Source: Bactericera cockerelli
Lineage: Eukaryota; Arthropoda; Insecta; Hemiptera; Triozidae
Assembly: GCA_024516035.1 (NCBI GenBank)
Contig: CM044967.1
Location: 8,391,532-8,455,531, forward strand
Reading direction: 5' to 3'
DNA length: 64,000 nt
Below the pieces are notes generated by a model that was given only the letters and a program-made list of their open reading frames with translations, made no database searches and was not told the DNA's origin. Position numbers and translations under genes: made by a program. How positions within the stretch are numbered: position 1 is the stretch's first letter; each line of letters starts with the position of its first letter. Of this stretch, positions 12,377-22,630 are shown in pieces.

Positions 12377-13995
12377 GGGTGATCCAAAATCATGAAATAC
12401 CACTTTTTTATGTGATTTATATGGGGTATATTATGTTTATATTTATTGAATTATTTGAATTAATCCTTCAATATTGGCAAAAAAATCATCAAATATTAAA
12501 TATATGATAGTGCTGGACAGTTTGGATGACATTTACACTCTTCAGATGTACAGGGTGCCCAAAATTTTCATAAATTATGATGACTTTTTTATGTACTTAG
12601 TTCATGGTTTTTTTTAAATTACAACCATGTAAATATTATGCTAAGCAGTTTTTAGGGACATAAAATATATAAGAGGATTATAAAAAGGATAATGAGACAG
12701 TCTCTTATCCAAGAAATTCCGTATGGAGCCCAGGTGATTGATGTAAAGTCTTGGGTGGAAGGAAATTTTCACCCAACACAGTGAAACTTGGGAAATATGT
12801 TGTATAGGGAACGTATTCCCTTATCGTTGTTGCAATTTTACCTTATGGTTTGACCATTCTATTTCCTGCATTATTATTATTAAAATAACTGTATAAGGTC
12901 TAGCTACCATGTGTATTAGGTGGCTACACCACGCGACGAAGCTCTCCCGAACCCTCCCAACAACGAATTTTTTTATATCGCGTCTTTTGATATCTTTCCG
13001 ACCTAGTTCTTTGAGTCTCTCTGCATTTTTTAAGAGTTTTAATGGCTTATATTGGCGAATGAATTTCTGAGGCAATACATATACATTACACCTATTTCCA
13101 TTGGAGAAAAAGTAATGATTCGGCAAAAATAACCAAATGGGTTAATAAAATATATCATATATTATGTATATTATGCTGGTCTTTCATGCCATTTCTGGTT
13201 ACAAGAAAAAATAAAGTAGGTAAGTCTTTCAGATTAGAAAAATGCAAATTACTTTGGTATTGCTAACAAATTAACAACAACAAGTGGTAGCTCAAAGGCA
13301 AAAATGTACCTTAAACAATGGCTTTTCTCTCGCTGAATAGCGAGGGAATGTTACATCTATTTTGGGTACTGTACCCAGTGGAAAATCATTGGAGGAGATT
13401 CCATTTATTGTCTAAATAAATGTAAGCAAATTTACTGAACATCTACTGATGAGCAAACAAATTTATCATTAAAAAAAAGTTACTTTACTTATGTTAATCA
13501 CTTTCATGATATCACAACTACTCAAAATCGAGTTACTAAATCCACGCTGAATCCAGGACTTGAACCACCGACTTCCAGGTTAGAGGTTACAAGTGCGCCG
13601 CCTTATTGATCAACTATATCATTGTATTATGTATAGAGATAAATTGTTGATCTACTATTGTTTATGCTGCCACTCCAATGTTACTACGAGATATTTCCCA
13701 AGGTGCACTGTGTTGGGTGAAAATTTCCTTCCACCCAAGACTTTACATCAATCACCTGGGCTCCATACGGAATATCTTGGATAAGAGACTGTCTCATTAT
13801 CCTTTTTATAATCCTCTTATATATTTTATGTCCCTAAAAACTGCTTAGCATAATATTTACATGGTTGTAATGTAAAAAAAAACCATGAACTAAGTACATA
13901 AAAAAGTCATCATAATTTATGAAAATTTTGGGCACCCTGTACATCTGAAGAGTGTAAATGTCATCCAAACTGTCCAGCACTATCATATATTTAAT
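12377..13995. mobile_element. Long inverted-repeat element truncated by the assembly gap
   Basis: The left arm begins CAGGGTGATCCAAAATCATG at 12377, and a second CAGGGTGCCCAAAATTTTC start lies near 12550. The inverted counterpart (~13690-13995) runs outward through GGGCACCCTGTACATCTGAA and stops at the Ns. Arms of at least ~300 bp are almost identical. The loop (~12800-13690) contains a family A SINE and nothing coding that I trust. Confidence 0.75.
13488..13616 (-). mobile_element. SINE family A copy inside the inverted-repeat loop
   Basis: Shows AATCACTTTCATGATATCAC and the box-B complement GACTTGAACCACCGA, in minus orientation. Confidence 0.7.
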
Positions 13996-14095
13996 NNNNN
14001 NNNNNNNNNNNNNNNNNNNNNNNNNNNNNNNNNNNNNNNNNNNNNNNNNNNNNNNNNNNNNNNNNNNNNNNNNNNNNNNNNNNNNNNNNNNNNNN
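13996..14095. other. Assembly gap (100 N)
   Basis: Exactly 100 Ns, the conventional size for a gap of unknown length. It falls inside the right arm of a long inverted repeat whose left arm starts near 12377, so at least ~130 bp of repeat arm, and possibly more, are missing. Confidence 0.99.
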
Positions 14096-15009
14096 AAAAA
14101 CCAGAAAACCCTTCTTGGTAAGTTTTTTTTTGACTCATAGGTATTTTGTTTTTTTTTTCCCTTTTTTGGTACGTTTTTTAAATTTTTTTTGAGGAAAAAA
14201 AAACCAGATAACTTTTTCGAAAAGTTTATTTTTGACTCTTAGGTATTATGATTTTTTTCGATGGGACCTGGGTCCTTGTACAGTACATGTGTGAACAAAC
14301 TTTCATAATAATAATATGTATGTTTTTTTATGATATGGTGACAAAACTTATTATACCTACATACCTGACATTACCTACCTACATCTAATAATAGAAAGAC
14401 CGAATTGAACACTAAATTAAAAAACCATAAAGACGTTCACCCTAAATATTAGTCTAAACATCAATTGCATAGTCCCTAATGGACAGACCTAATCGTGGAG
14501 TTAACGAACAATCTGAAACAGTAAGCAAATGGCTAATGGCCAATTAAAGTGCACAGTACAAATAGAAGCAAGTATGCAACTCGGGATAAGTACCTGCTTT
14601 AGTATTTACCTATTTCATACGAGTTGGTAGTAATGAATTCTCTTGATATTGTTCTGAACGCTTAGGGTCGAGAACCGGAAGTTTATTTTCTACAGGGCTG
14701 GAGAACATACGGATGTAGAGAGCTAGGGTGGAAGGTTTCCTTCGCTCAGACCTGGGCTGTGTTAACACTGGGGTTCTCCAATATTTTCTATGGTAGCTCG
14801 AGTTTTAGTTTGTTAGAACCTGAATCAAATGAATGAAGGATTGAATGAATACCCGATTGTAATAACTTATTGAATACCCAAGACTGTAAATAATGAATAG
14901 GTAGGTAGGTACCTAAATGAAATGATTGAATACCCAAATGTAATGAATGAATACCGAAAAGTAATTAATGAATACCCAAATGTAATGACTTGATACACAA
15001 ATGTAATAA
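14096..15009. other. Unassigned AT-rich sequence after the gap
   Basis: Homopolymer-rich start, then several short direct repeats of the AATGAATACCCAAATGTAA type (14830-15010). No gene seen. Confidence 0.4.
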
Positions 15010-15245
15010 TAAATTAATGTAGGAGTCTGTCCGGGGGACTATAAACAGGGAGTAGACCAGCAGTCTGGGCTGGGGGACTACCAGCAGTCTGGGCTGGGGG
15101 ACTATAAACAGGGAGTAGACCAGCATTGGCTTGGTTATGGGGGCCCTTGTCAACCTCATTGTAAAGACAGTGGACAGAGGTAGAAGTGGTTTGTCAGCCG
15201 TTCCTCCATTGTCTGGCTTCCATCGTTCACGATGACGCCACCATA
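15010..15245 (-). repeat. Dispersed repeat 'CTGGCTGGGGGACTATAAAC', copy 2
   Basis: Two to three partial units of the repeat, followed by CAGTGGACAGAGGTAGAAGT and a block (CATCGTTCACGATGACGCCA) also present inverted at ~37125. Confidence 0.6.
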
Positions 15246-15829
15246 TGATGATGATGAAATGTACTTAGACAGAAGTATATTTTTCCAGATTCTCTAAGGT
15301 AGTGTAGAGTCTGTAGAGTAATGAAGCTATTTACTGTAATTTGGTACCTATTTTTAATTTACGAGTACTTGTCCATTACAAAATTAAATATTCTAAAAAC
15401 CTCAAAGTGAAACCCGTGCCCACAAATTTCACGTTTTCTTGATCAAAATAATAATTAAACAATAAAGACAACTATCTTCTCCCTCGTAATTGAAAGAAGA
15501 TGTTTCTTGTTTTAATGTCTTTACATTCAGCCTGGCTAGAATACCGCCTTAAGTATCTCTGAGTATGCCACAAACAGTGCCTTGTTTGTTAATCGAGCTT
15601 ACCGAATTGATTAGCGGGTAATTACCTGAGTTAGGTAATTAGGTAAGCCTATGAGTGAGTAGTAAGTAAAGTAGGATCAGATATTATAGTCAGACAGTCA
15701 ATGCAAATGATAGGATGTCTCTGTGGTATTATGTCACAATACATAGCGACTATCACCCACCTACTTGAAATTGAAGCTTAAAAGTTTTGCAACTATGTAC
15801 CTATAGTATTATGTATAACATTTTTTTTT

Positions 15830-16135
15830 TTTTTTTAAAGATAAGTGTTTCACAGCCGTTTTTTATTTCGTAGCCATAAAGCAGGAGCTACTGTAGACGC
15901 TTGTGGTCTGTGTTGTAGCCTGCCCATCCCATAGTATGCCTCCCCTCTGATGAGCGAGAAGTGACACAATACTTCCCAATTAGGTGCTGGGTCAACACGA
16001 GCGCACCGGAAGGTATCCCTTACAAACAATTGTAACCAAATTAAGAATACAAATTTTTGTCGGCACGGGGGATCGAACCCGGGACCTTCCGCATGGCAAG
16101 CGAGTGCTTAACCACTGAGCTATTCGTGCGCTTTG
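15830..16135 (-). mobile_element. tRNA-derived SINE, family D
   Basis: In minus orientation the head reads GCTCAGTGGTTAAGCACTCG with box-B GGGTTCGATCCCCCGTG; the body runs ~230 bp to an oligo-A tail (poly-T on the plus strand at 15822-15836). No further copy was seen in this window. Confidence 0.65.
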
Positions 16136-16733
16136 TATGCAATTTTTTTAGTCAAATTGTCCTTTTCTCAGTACCACAGCTTATTGATTTATTTTAGATC
16201 TTAGTTTTCACTTGAAACTGCTACAACAACAAGGTGAGTTCTGCCAGACAATATCGGAAATTTGCCACTTTTATTCCAAGGAGATTGAAGATTGAAACGT
16301 ATGGTTTACAGCACTGTAAGTTAAACTGACAGTGTGGCTCCTTCTTGTCTCCTGTCACATAATATTTCAAGTTGATCAAACAGAATAGGTATTTTTCTCA
16401 TTTTGGTGCAGAGTTGTAGACGACTGCCGCTGATACCTGCAAGTTCCTGGCTCAATGCCAGTTGGGTGAACCAGCTCCACAAAAATGATAGGAAAAAGTA
16501 AAAGGAAACTGGACATCTCCATAGTAGCATACTTGCATACTGCACTAGGTACCTATAACATCTTTTTGAATAAACCATTCATACCAAACAAATTATGTTT
16601 TTGGTTTTGAAAGCACGGTCAAGTCTTTCATCACCATGGCAACAGACTAATGGTGAAATTTCTAGAGAAAATCGGGATCAAATGTTAGAGTCAGTTGTTA
16701 CATATCCCCATTTAAAACAATAAGCAAAATTCA

Positions 16734-16871
16734 GGGCGAATTAATAGACATTTTTTTAATACCTCTGTGACGCTAAGTTAAGTCACACATTGCGTACTGT
16801 GTAAGATAAGGAAAACCGACGCTTAACAATGACTTGTGATATAGAATTTGTCTATTCATTTCGCCCTCAGG
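16734..16871. mobile_element. Palindromic MITE, 'GGGCGAATTAATAGAC' family, copy 2
   Basis: Starts GGGCGAATTAATAGAC and ends with the inverted counterpart. The flanking TCA is duplicated, a 3-bp target duplication. Confidence 0.75.
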
Positions 16872-16896
16872 ATTTAAGTCCACAGAGGTATTACTA

Positions 16897-17036
16897 CAGT
16901 CGAACCTGGATATAAGAAAACTCGAGATTTCTTCTCTTATATCCGGAATTTCTCAAGAGATTATTTTCCCTTAGACAGAGATAAATTTGACTGGAAATCG
17001 TTCTCTTATGTCCTGGTTCAACTGATTATGCCAGCT
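16897..17036. mobile_element. Palindromic MITE, 'CAGTCGAACCTGGATATAAG' family, copy 1
   Basis: The ends CAGTCGAACCTGGATATAAG and the inverted TTCAACTG end pair imperfectly. Copies are at 18427 and 43630. Confidence 0.65.
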
Positions 17037-17375
17037 GGATTCACCTTAAGAAATGATGAGAGCAAATAAGCTCGAAAGAACTGTCCAGGTGTGTTCTGAT
17101 ATTCATGTACATCCAGTACAACTTCTCACAATACGCCAAATCTAGACTTACGAGCAAGGCCACAAAGGTATCGCAAAATAATGTCTGTTGATTTCCTATT
17201 AAACAATACCTAAATTCAATTTCCATAGACGTATAACGAAACGTCTGTCTCCCTATTCTTTTGCACTAAATGGGCTATATGATTTATGATGTTGTCAATA
17301 TTGAAATGGAAAACGGTATCAACATCAAATTGAGAGACTAAAAAAATCTAAACTAAACGAAAAGACTGAACTTAC

Positions 17376-17446
17376 CAAAATAGAGGATCACAAAAGTCCT
17401 GAACTTTTTGAGGTGTTCGTTGCAGACATAGTCCGATGGCACAAAA
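17376..17446 (-). other. Possible isolated coding or 5' UTR exon
   Basis: The segment has a strong donor (CTATTTTG followed by GTAAGT) and an open frame reading FVPSDYVCNEHLKKFRTF, with an AG just before it in a poor pyrimidine context. It could belong to the missing 5' part of the ARHGEF17-like gene, to another minus-strand transcript, or be chance. I recognise no domain in it. Confidence 0.2.
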
Positions 17447-18426
17447 CTATCATTTTAAAAATGACTTCAATTTAAAAGTATAGCAAAACAGCTAATGCAA
17501 ATATGAAAATCACAAAATACCTGTTTTGAATTTCTATCAAATTGATGATTTTATAATGAAGTTATTATTTTTGATTAATTATTTAGACAGGCAATAGATT
17601 GTGTTTAATCTTATATTTCTACCCGAAGTAGGTCTTCTAACAACTGAAAAAATTAAACGTTATTTTTAAAAATTGATGGCTTGCTATAAAAAAATACACT
17701 TATCACTTTCGACTTGATATCAAAGGAGGCAGCCCCGCATCTGTTTCACTGAAATTGCACATTATTCATAAATGTATTCACTTATTCACATTGTAATTAT
17801 TTATTTTTTGAGCAAATTTTCACAAGCAAAAAAGCACAAAAGGTTGGTTTTTGTGTGCGAGAGAGTAGAAAAAGAAAATTTATTAATAAAACTCTGTAAA
17901 TTTTGTAAATACCTAATTTATTTTAAATTCCCTTTCGCGTTATTATAAAAAAAAGAATACGTATAAATCACTTATTCCTACAGTTAATTTCACTAATTTT
18001 TAGAACAATTTCTTTCTAAATAAAGTAAACAATCGAAATTATTTAGAAAATCGCGCAAGAATGAAAGACGAACGAGAAATCAAGCAAGAGGACACCGCGA
18101 CTCGCTCCACGCAACAACAGATCTGAAACTAAAACTAAAAACTAAATTTAGAATACTAGCGTTACTAACTGAACTAGGTATAAAACCAAAAACTATTCTT
18201 TGGAAACTGAAGGAGTATTATACCAGGTAGGAATGGAATGGTTAGTAGGTAGGAATGGTGATTCCGAGTTATCCAAGTGAAAATACTAAACAACTCAACT
18301 GAGACAGAAACGCCCGACCTTAGCTGAACTGAACAGCTGAACACAAGATTTTTTTTAGACTGAAAAATTGAAAGAAACTTGATGTCCATCCTGGGAAACC
18401 ACACACTCCTTTTTGGAAAAGTCTTG

Positions 18427-18603
18427 TACCGTCGAACCTGGATAAAGAGGGATTCAAGGGACCAGCAATATTTTCCTGGTCATAGAGGTTTCCTGGAAGA
18501 AAGAAAAAACAGGAAACCACTATAAGGACGATTTTTTCCCATTTTATTGAGGTTTTCGGGCTCACGTCAGTCATGTTTAACCAGGTTTCAGAAACTCCAT
18601 ACA
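18427..18603. mobile_element. Palindromic MITE, 'CAGTCGAACCTGGATATAAG' family, copy 2
   Basis: Starts CCGTCGAACCTGGATAAAG and ends with the inverted CCAGGTTTCAG region; degraded. Confidence 0.5.
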
Positions 18604-18804
18604 ATACTGCGATCTAATGAGATTTTTTTAACGTAATGATTTGAGTTATTCAAGACGAGGGTTTTACGCTTCATTATTTAAGGCTTGTTAAAGAGAGAGA
18701 ATATTCTCTGGGAATCGCACCAGCTACCCACATTAACCTCGCCCAGCCTGAGTTGGGCCGGACATGACATCCTCAAGAGTGTTCTTTACTTCGGAGGAAA
18801 ACCG

Positions 18805-18957
18805 ACCTCAGTAGCTTGATAGATAAGCCAACGGACTTGTGATCTAGAGGGAGGTTGGTGGTTCAAGTCCCAAGTTTCAGCGTAGATTTAGTAGAGCGAG
18901 TTTGAGTGGTTGTGATATCACGAAAGATGATCAACACAGATATAATAACTTTAAAAA
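18805..18957 (+). mobile_element. SINE family A copy
   Basis: Head ACCGACCTCAGTAGCTTGAT, box-B GTTCAAGTCCC, body ending ATCACGAAAGATGATCAAC. Confidence 0.75.
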
Positions 18958-18979
18958 AAAACTATAAATAAGGCATTAT

Positions 18980-19180
18980 GTCTGTCCCGGTAGCTGAGTG
19001 GTAAAGGCGGCACTCTGTGAATCCAGAGATTTCAGAGGTCGCGGGTTTGAAACCCATGCGGGACATGACAAGTTATCCTCAAAATTTGGGATTTTGACCA
19101 CTTAATAACATGTCTTTGGCTTACTGCTGTAATAATGGGACTCATTAGTTCTTATCGGGCAGTATAAATAAGGCATTATA
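18980..19180 (+). mobile_element. SINE family B copy
   Basis: Head CTGTCCCGGTAGCTGAGTGG, body GGGACATGACAAGTTATCC, tail CGGGCAGTATAAATAAGGC. It lies between two family A copies; the alternating A-B-A-B order (18805-19533) looks like a duplicated composite. Confidence 0.75.
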
Positions 19181-19326
19181 CCGACCTCAGTAGCTTGATC
19201 GATAAGGCGGCAGACTTGTAACCTGGAGGTCGGTGGTTCTGGTCCCGGTTTCAGCATAGATTTAGTAGAGCGAGTTTGAGTGGTTGTGATATCACGAAAG
19301 ATGATTAACACGGATATAATAACTTA
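19181..19326 (+). mobile_element. SINE family A copy
   Basis: Second copy in the A-B-A-B run; same head and body as the copy at 18805. Confidence 0.75.
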
Positions 19327-19355
19327 AAGAAAAAACAACTATAAATAAGGCATTA

Positions 19356-19533
19356 TGTCTGTCCCGGTAGCTCAGTGGTAAAGGCGGCACTCTGTGAATC
19401 CAGAGATTTCAGAGGTCACGGGTTCGAAACCCAGCCGAGACATGACAAGTTATCCTCCAAGTAATTTGGGATTTTGACCACATAATAATATGGCTTTGGC
19501 TTAATGCTGGAATAATGGGACTTATTAGTATAA
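19356..19533 (+). mobile_element. SINE family B copy
   Basis: Second B copy of the run, with head GTCCCGGTAGCTCAGTGGTA and body GACATGACAAGTTATCCTCC. Confidence 0.75.
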
Positions 19534-19539
19534 AAGACA

Positions 19540-20800
19540 TATATAATAAACTTGATCAGGAAATCTGATGGCAGTGTTTGTCTGATCGCCAAAATTGTCA
19601 GTACTTTAGCCGCATGTCAATGCGTTGCCCAGGGTGAACCACGAGGAGGCGTACTAACATTTAACCCCTTTTCTATAATATATATTATATTTTTTTATTA
19701 CGTACTAACATTATAATGACGTTCTAATCAATCATGGTGTCACCGCGCGTTGCCCCTAGGCCCCCGGGCGAGAGTATACAGGGAGTTCCCGATGTCACAA
19801 CTGGTTGGGGGTCTCCCTATCCTCCCGGAATTCCCCCAGACACGCGACGCAACACATCCTGTAGTCTGTTATCACCTAAACTAGATACCAGAGGGGATTC
19901 CTCTCTTGTACAACTTTCTAGCCTAGCACCTGATAGCAGTCTGAGTCAAGCACAATTATTCCGTTTAGTCTACCTTCTCACTGTCAACCGAATCATTCTT
20001 TCTCGCAACAAAAACTATCTGATCGTTCGAAATAGTGATTGTTTTCTCAGCGAAAAAAAGTGTTCTGAACTTGCATTAGAAGAAGAGTTGAATTTTTCAT
20101 CCCGTGTGACAGTTGGAGATAATTTTAGATGATCTAAAGACTTTGGACGCAATAAACCGTAAGTACCTTAAGCTATTTTGAACCAAAATTAAAGCAGTGA
20201 ACAATTTATCACTGAACGTGACATTTAACTTAATAACGTTGCACTCATCTGCCAGAGGAAGTAATGTTTACACTAATATTGTCAACAGTTTTTTCTCGTT
20301 AATTAGTGTCCCAGGGAAATAGCTGGTCAGCAGCCTGGTCTTGCATTGCAATGTGCCGGGTTCTAACCCCGTGCATGGAACAACTTTCACCCTCTGATTT
20401 AATGTGATAGGAGAAAGTTACTGAGGTGTTATGTTTCATACAAAAATTTAATGTACGATTTTTATCAAAAAATTGGTTTGAAATTCACTAAATGAATCTC
20501 CACAGAGGTCAAACAAAGTGCGTAGTTTTGCTATAATTTTATATGTTTTCGTAACCGTCCGATTTGATTTTTGGATCCAGACTCTAAATAAATATTTATT
20601 TTCGATGCTATCTTTGAATCTCATTAAATCCCATATTTGGCAGGGAATCCAATCTAAGACCTATGCCCTATACTGCTTGGGCCCGGACAAATAATAATAA
20701 TACTTTAAAATTGTAATTTTGGCCCTATATGACCGCTATACTAAAGAGACTGGAAAGTCTTATTGTACAAATTTTAAACGCTGGTGTTCAAGTTGCAGAT
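19540..20800. other. Unassigned stretch with a 132-codon open frame
   Basis: The open frame at 19734-20132 (+) is proline-rich at first (PRVAPRPPGES), resembles no family I know, and is followed by an unrelated GTAAG. A tRNA-like fragment (GGTTCTAACCCCGTGCATGG) lies near 20359. I see no gene that I can support. Confidence 0.35.
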
Positions 20801-20804
20801 AGGA

Positions 20805-21692
20805 GGAGGTGAGATGGACTGATAGAGAAAGAGAGGACTAAGAGAGAAAAGGAGTCGATAGAGAAAGAGGAGGAGAAGAAGAAGGAGGAGGAGAAGAAGA
20901 GAGGAAGGAAGAGGAGAAGAGGAGGGAGAAGAGGAGGAGGAGAAGAAGAAGGAGGAGGAGAAGAAGAAGGAGGAGGAGAAGAAGAGAGGAGGAGGAGGAG
21001 AAGAAGAAGGAAGGAGGAGAGAGAAGAAGGAGGAGGAGAGAAGAAGGAAGGAGAGAAGAAGGAGGAGGAGAAGAAGAAGGAGAGAGAGAGAGAGGAAGAG
21101 GAGGAGGAGGAGAAGAGAGAAGGAGGAGGAGAGAGAAGAAGGAGGAGGGAGAAGAAGAGAGGAGAGAAGGAGGAGGAGAAGAAGGAGGAGAAGGAGAGGA
21201 GAGGAGGAGAAGAAAGAAGGAGAGAAGGAGAGGAGAAGAAGAAGAGGAGGAGAGAGAAGAGGAGGAGAAGAAGAAGGAGGAGAGGAGAAGAAGGAGGAGA
21301 GAAGAAGAGAGGAGGAGAAGAAGAGAGGAGAGAAGAGAGAGGGAGAAGAGAGGAGAAGAGAGAAGGAGAGGAGGAGAGGAGAAGAAGGAGAGAGGAGAGA
21401 GAAGAAGGAGAAGAAGAAGGAGAGGAGAAGAGAGAGGAGAGAGAGAAGAAGGAAGAGAGAAGAGAGGAGAAGAAAGAAGAAAGGAGAAAAGGAGGAGGAG
21501 AAAGGAAGAGAAGAAAAGAAGGAGAGGAGAGAAGGAGGAGAGAAAAAAGAGAGAAGAGAAAGAGGAGAGAAGAAGAAGAGAGAAGAGGAGAAGAGGGGAG
21601 AAGAAGAAGAGAAAAGGAGAAAAGAGAAGAGAGAGAAAAGAGGAGAAAGAGAGAGGAGAGAGAAAAGGAGAGAGAGAGGAGAAAGAAGAGTC
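20805..21692 (+). repeat. Polypurine (GA/GGA) tract, ~890 bp
   Basis: Almost uninterrupted A and G on the plus strand, mostly AAGAAG, GGAGGA and GAGA units in irregular order. The long Ser/Leu-rich open frame on the complementary strand is a by-product. Such tracts can form triplex (H-) DNA. Confidence 0.95.
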
Positions 21693-22061
21693 AAAGAGAA
21701 CACGTGACTTGTGATTGATTATCTCTGGGTCGTATGAGTCACCATTATTCTCTCAATAGTAAGCAGGTATTCAGGTCCAACCTGTGAGATCAGGGAATCC
21801 CCAACAGAGAATTTATCTTGGATTGATAGACGAAAATTCCCGACCTACTTTCCCAATGAAGAAATTGGAATACCTGTGCTAGTGGAATGCTTTTTAACGT
21901 TGATTTTAAGTATTTGGCACACTACCTGGTTTACTGAATACACATAAATCTGCTGAATTTGAAATTTAACGATGTCTAGAATGGCATAAATCGCATTATT
22001 GCATTGAATAGTTTTGTTTGATTTGGAAAGTAAATTGTCCTATGAGTAATTAATAGCTTTG

Positions 22062-22385
22062 ACAGCCTCCGTGGCGTAATGGTTGTGGCTACTGCCCGTC
22101 GTCTAGAGTTCGACTCCCCGTTGGGGCAGACTTTTCAACGAAAATTCTGGTCCATCCAAACACGTGAGGCTGGCATTTCCGGGCCTACCCAGGCTGGGTG
22201 AGGTCATTATGGGTAGCTGGTACGATTCCCAGCGAATGGAGGGTAAAACCCTCGTCCTCACTACTCCAAATCAGGACGTACATCAGAATTAGGATCAACT
22301 GGTCACAATAGATCTAAATAGAGGTCGGTGTGATAATTGGTGCTTCTCTTGTAGAAGTCCAACCAGTCTATAATAATAATAATTA
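22062..22385 (+). mobile_element. tRNA-derived SINE, family C (~320 bp)
   Basis: Head CCTCCGTGGCGTAATGGTTG, box-B-like AGAGTTCGACTCCCC, body with CAGGCTGGGTGAGGTCATTA, tail TCCAACCAGTCTATAATAAT. It is nearly full length; the inverted copy at 50515-50860 matches along its length. It ends ~240 bp before the lectin start codon. Confidence 0.8.
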
Positions 22386-22630
22386 TTAGTTTGCTCATTA
22401 CTCATGACTCTTTTTAGGTTACTTTATATTGTACCTAAATAAATTTCGATGTGTATTTAAAAAATACCTGCAATACCTCCCATGTAAGTTGTAATAGGTA
22501 TAATAGGTAACATATTATTTAATGCGACTACCCCACACCAAGGGGATACAGTCCTCTTGTTCAATCATGTATCACTTTCAATCATCTCTGTCATATATGT
22601 CACCTTCCAGGTTATACCTCATGCTCCAGG

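Noticed and set aside
12821..13126. 101-codon minus-strand open frame in the inverted-repeat loop
   Set aside because: No family resemblance; it lies wholly within a repeat element and shows no splice context.
16066..16132. Possible minus-strand tRNA with GTTCGATCCC box B
   Set aside because: It is followed by ~230 bp of body and an oligo-A tail; the fold is not clearly a complete cloverleaf by eye.
16321..16460. Minus-strand frame reading LAGISGSRLQLCTKMRKIPI as a possible exon
   Set aside because: No consistent acceptor and donor pair in phase and no domain similarity.
19734..20132. 132-codon open frame starting MVSPRVAPRPPGES
   Set aside because: No recognisable family, no clear splice partners and no codon evidence; it could be a retroelement or non-coding exon, so it was left as unassigned.
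20774..21703. 309-codon minus-strand open frame rich in Ser, Leu, Phe and Pro
   Set aside because: It is only the complement of the polypurine tract; no stop codons can arise easily in such sequence, and there is no protein-like composition.
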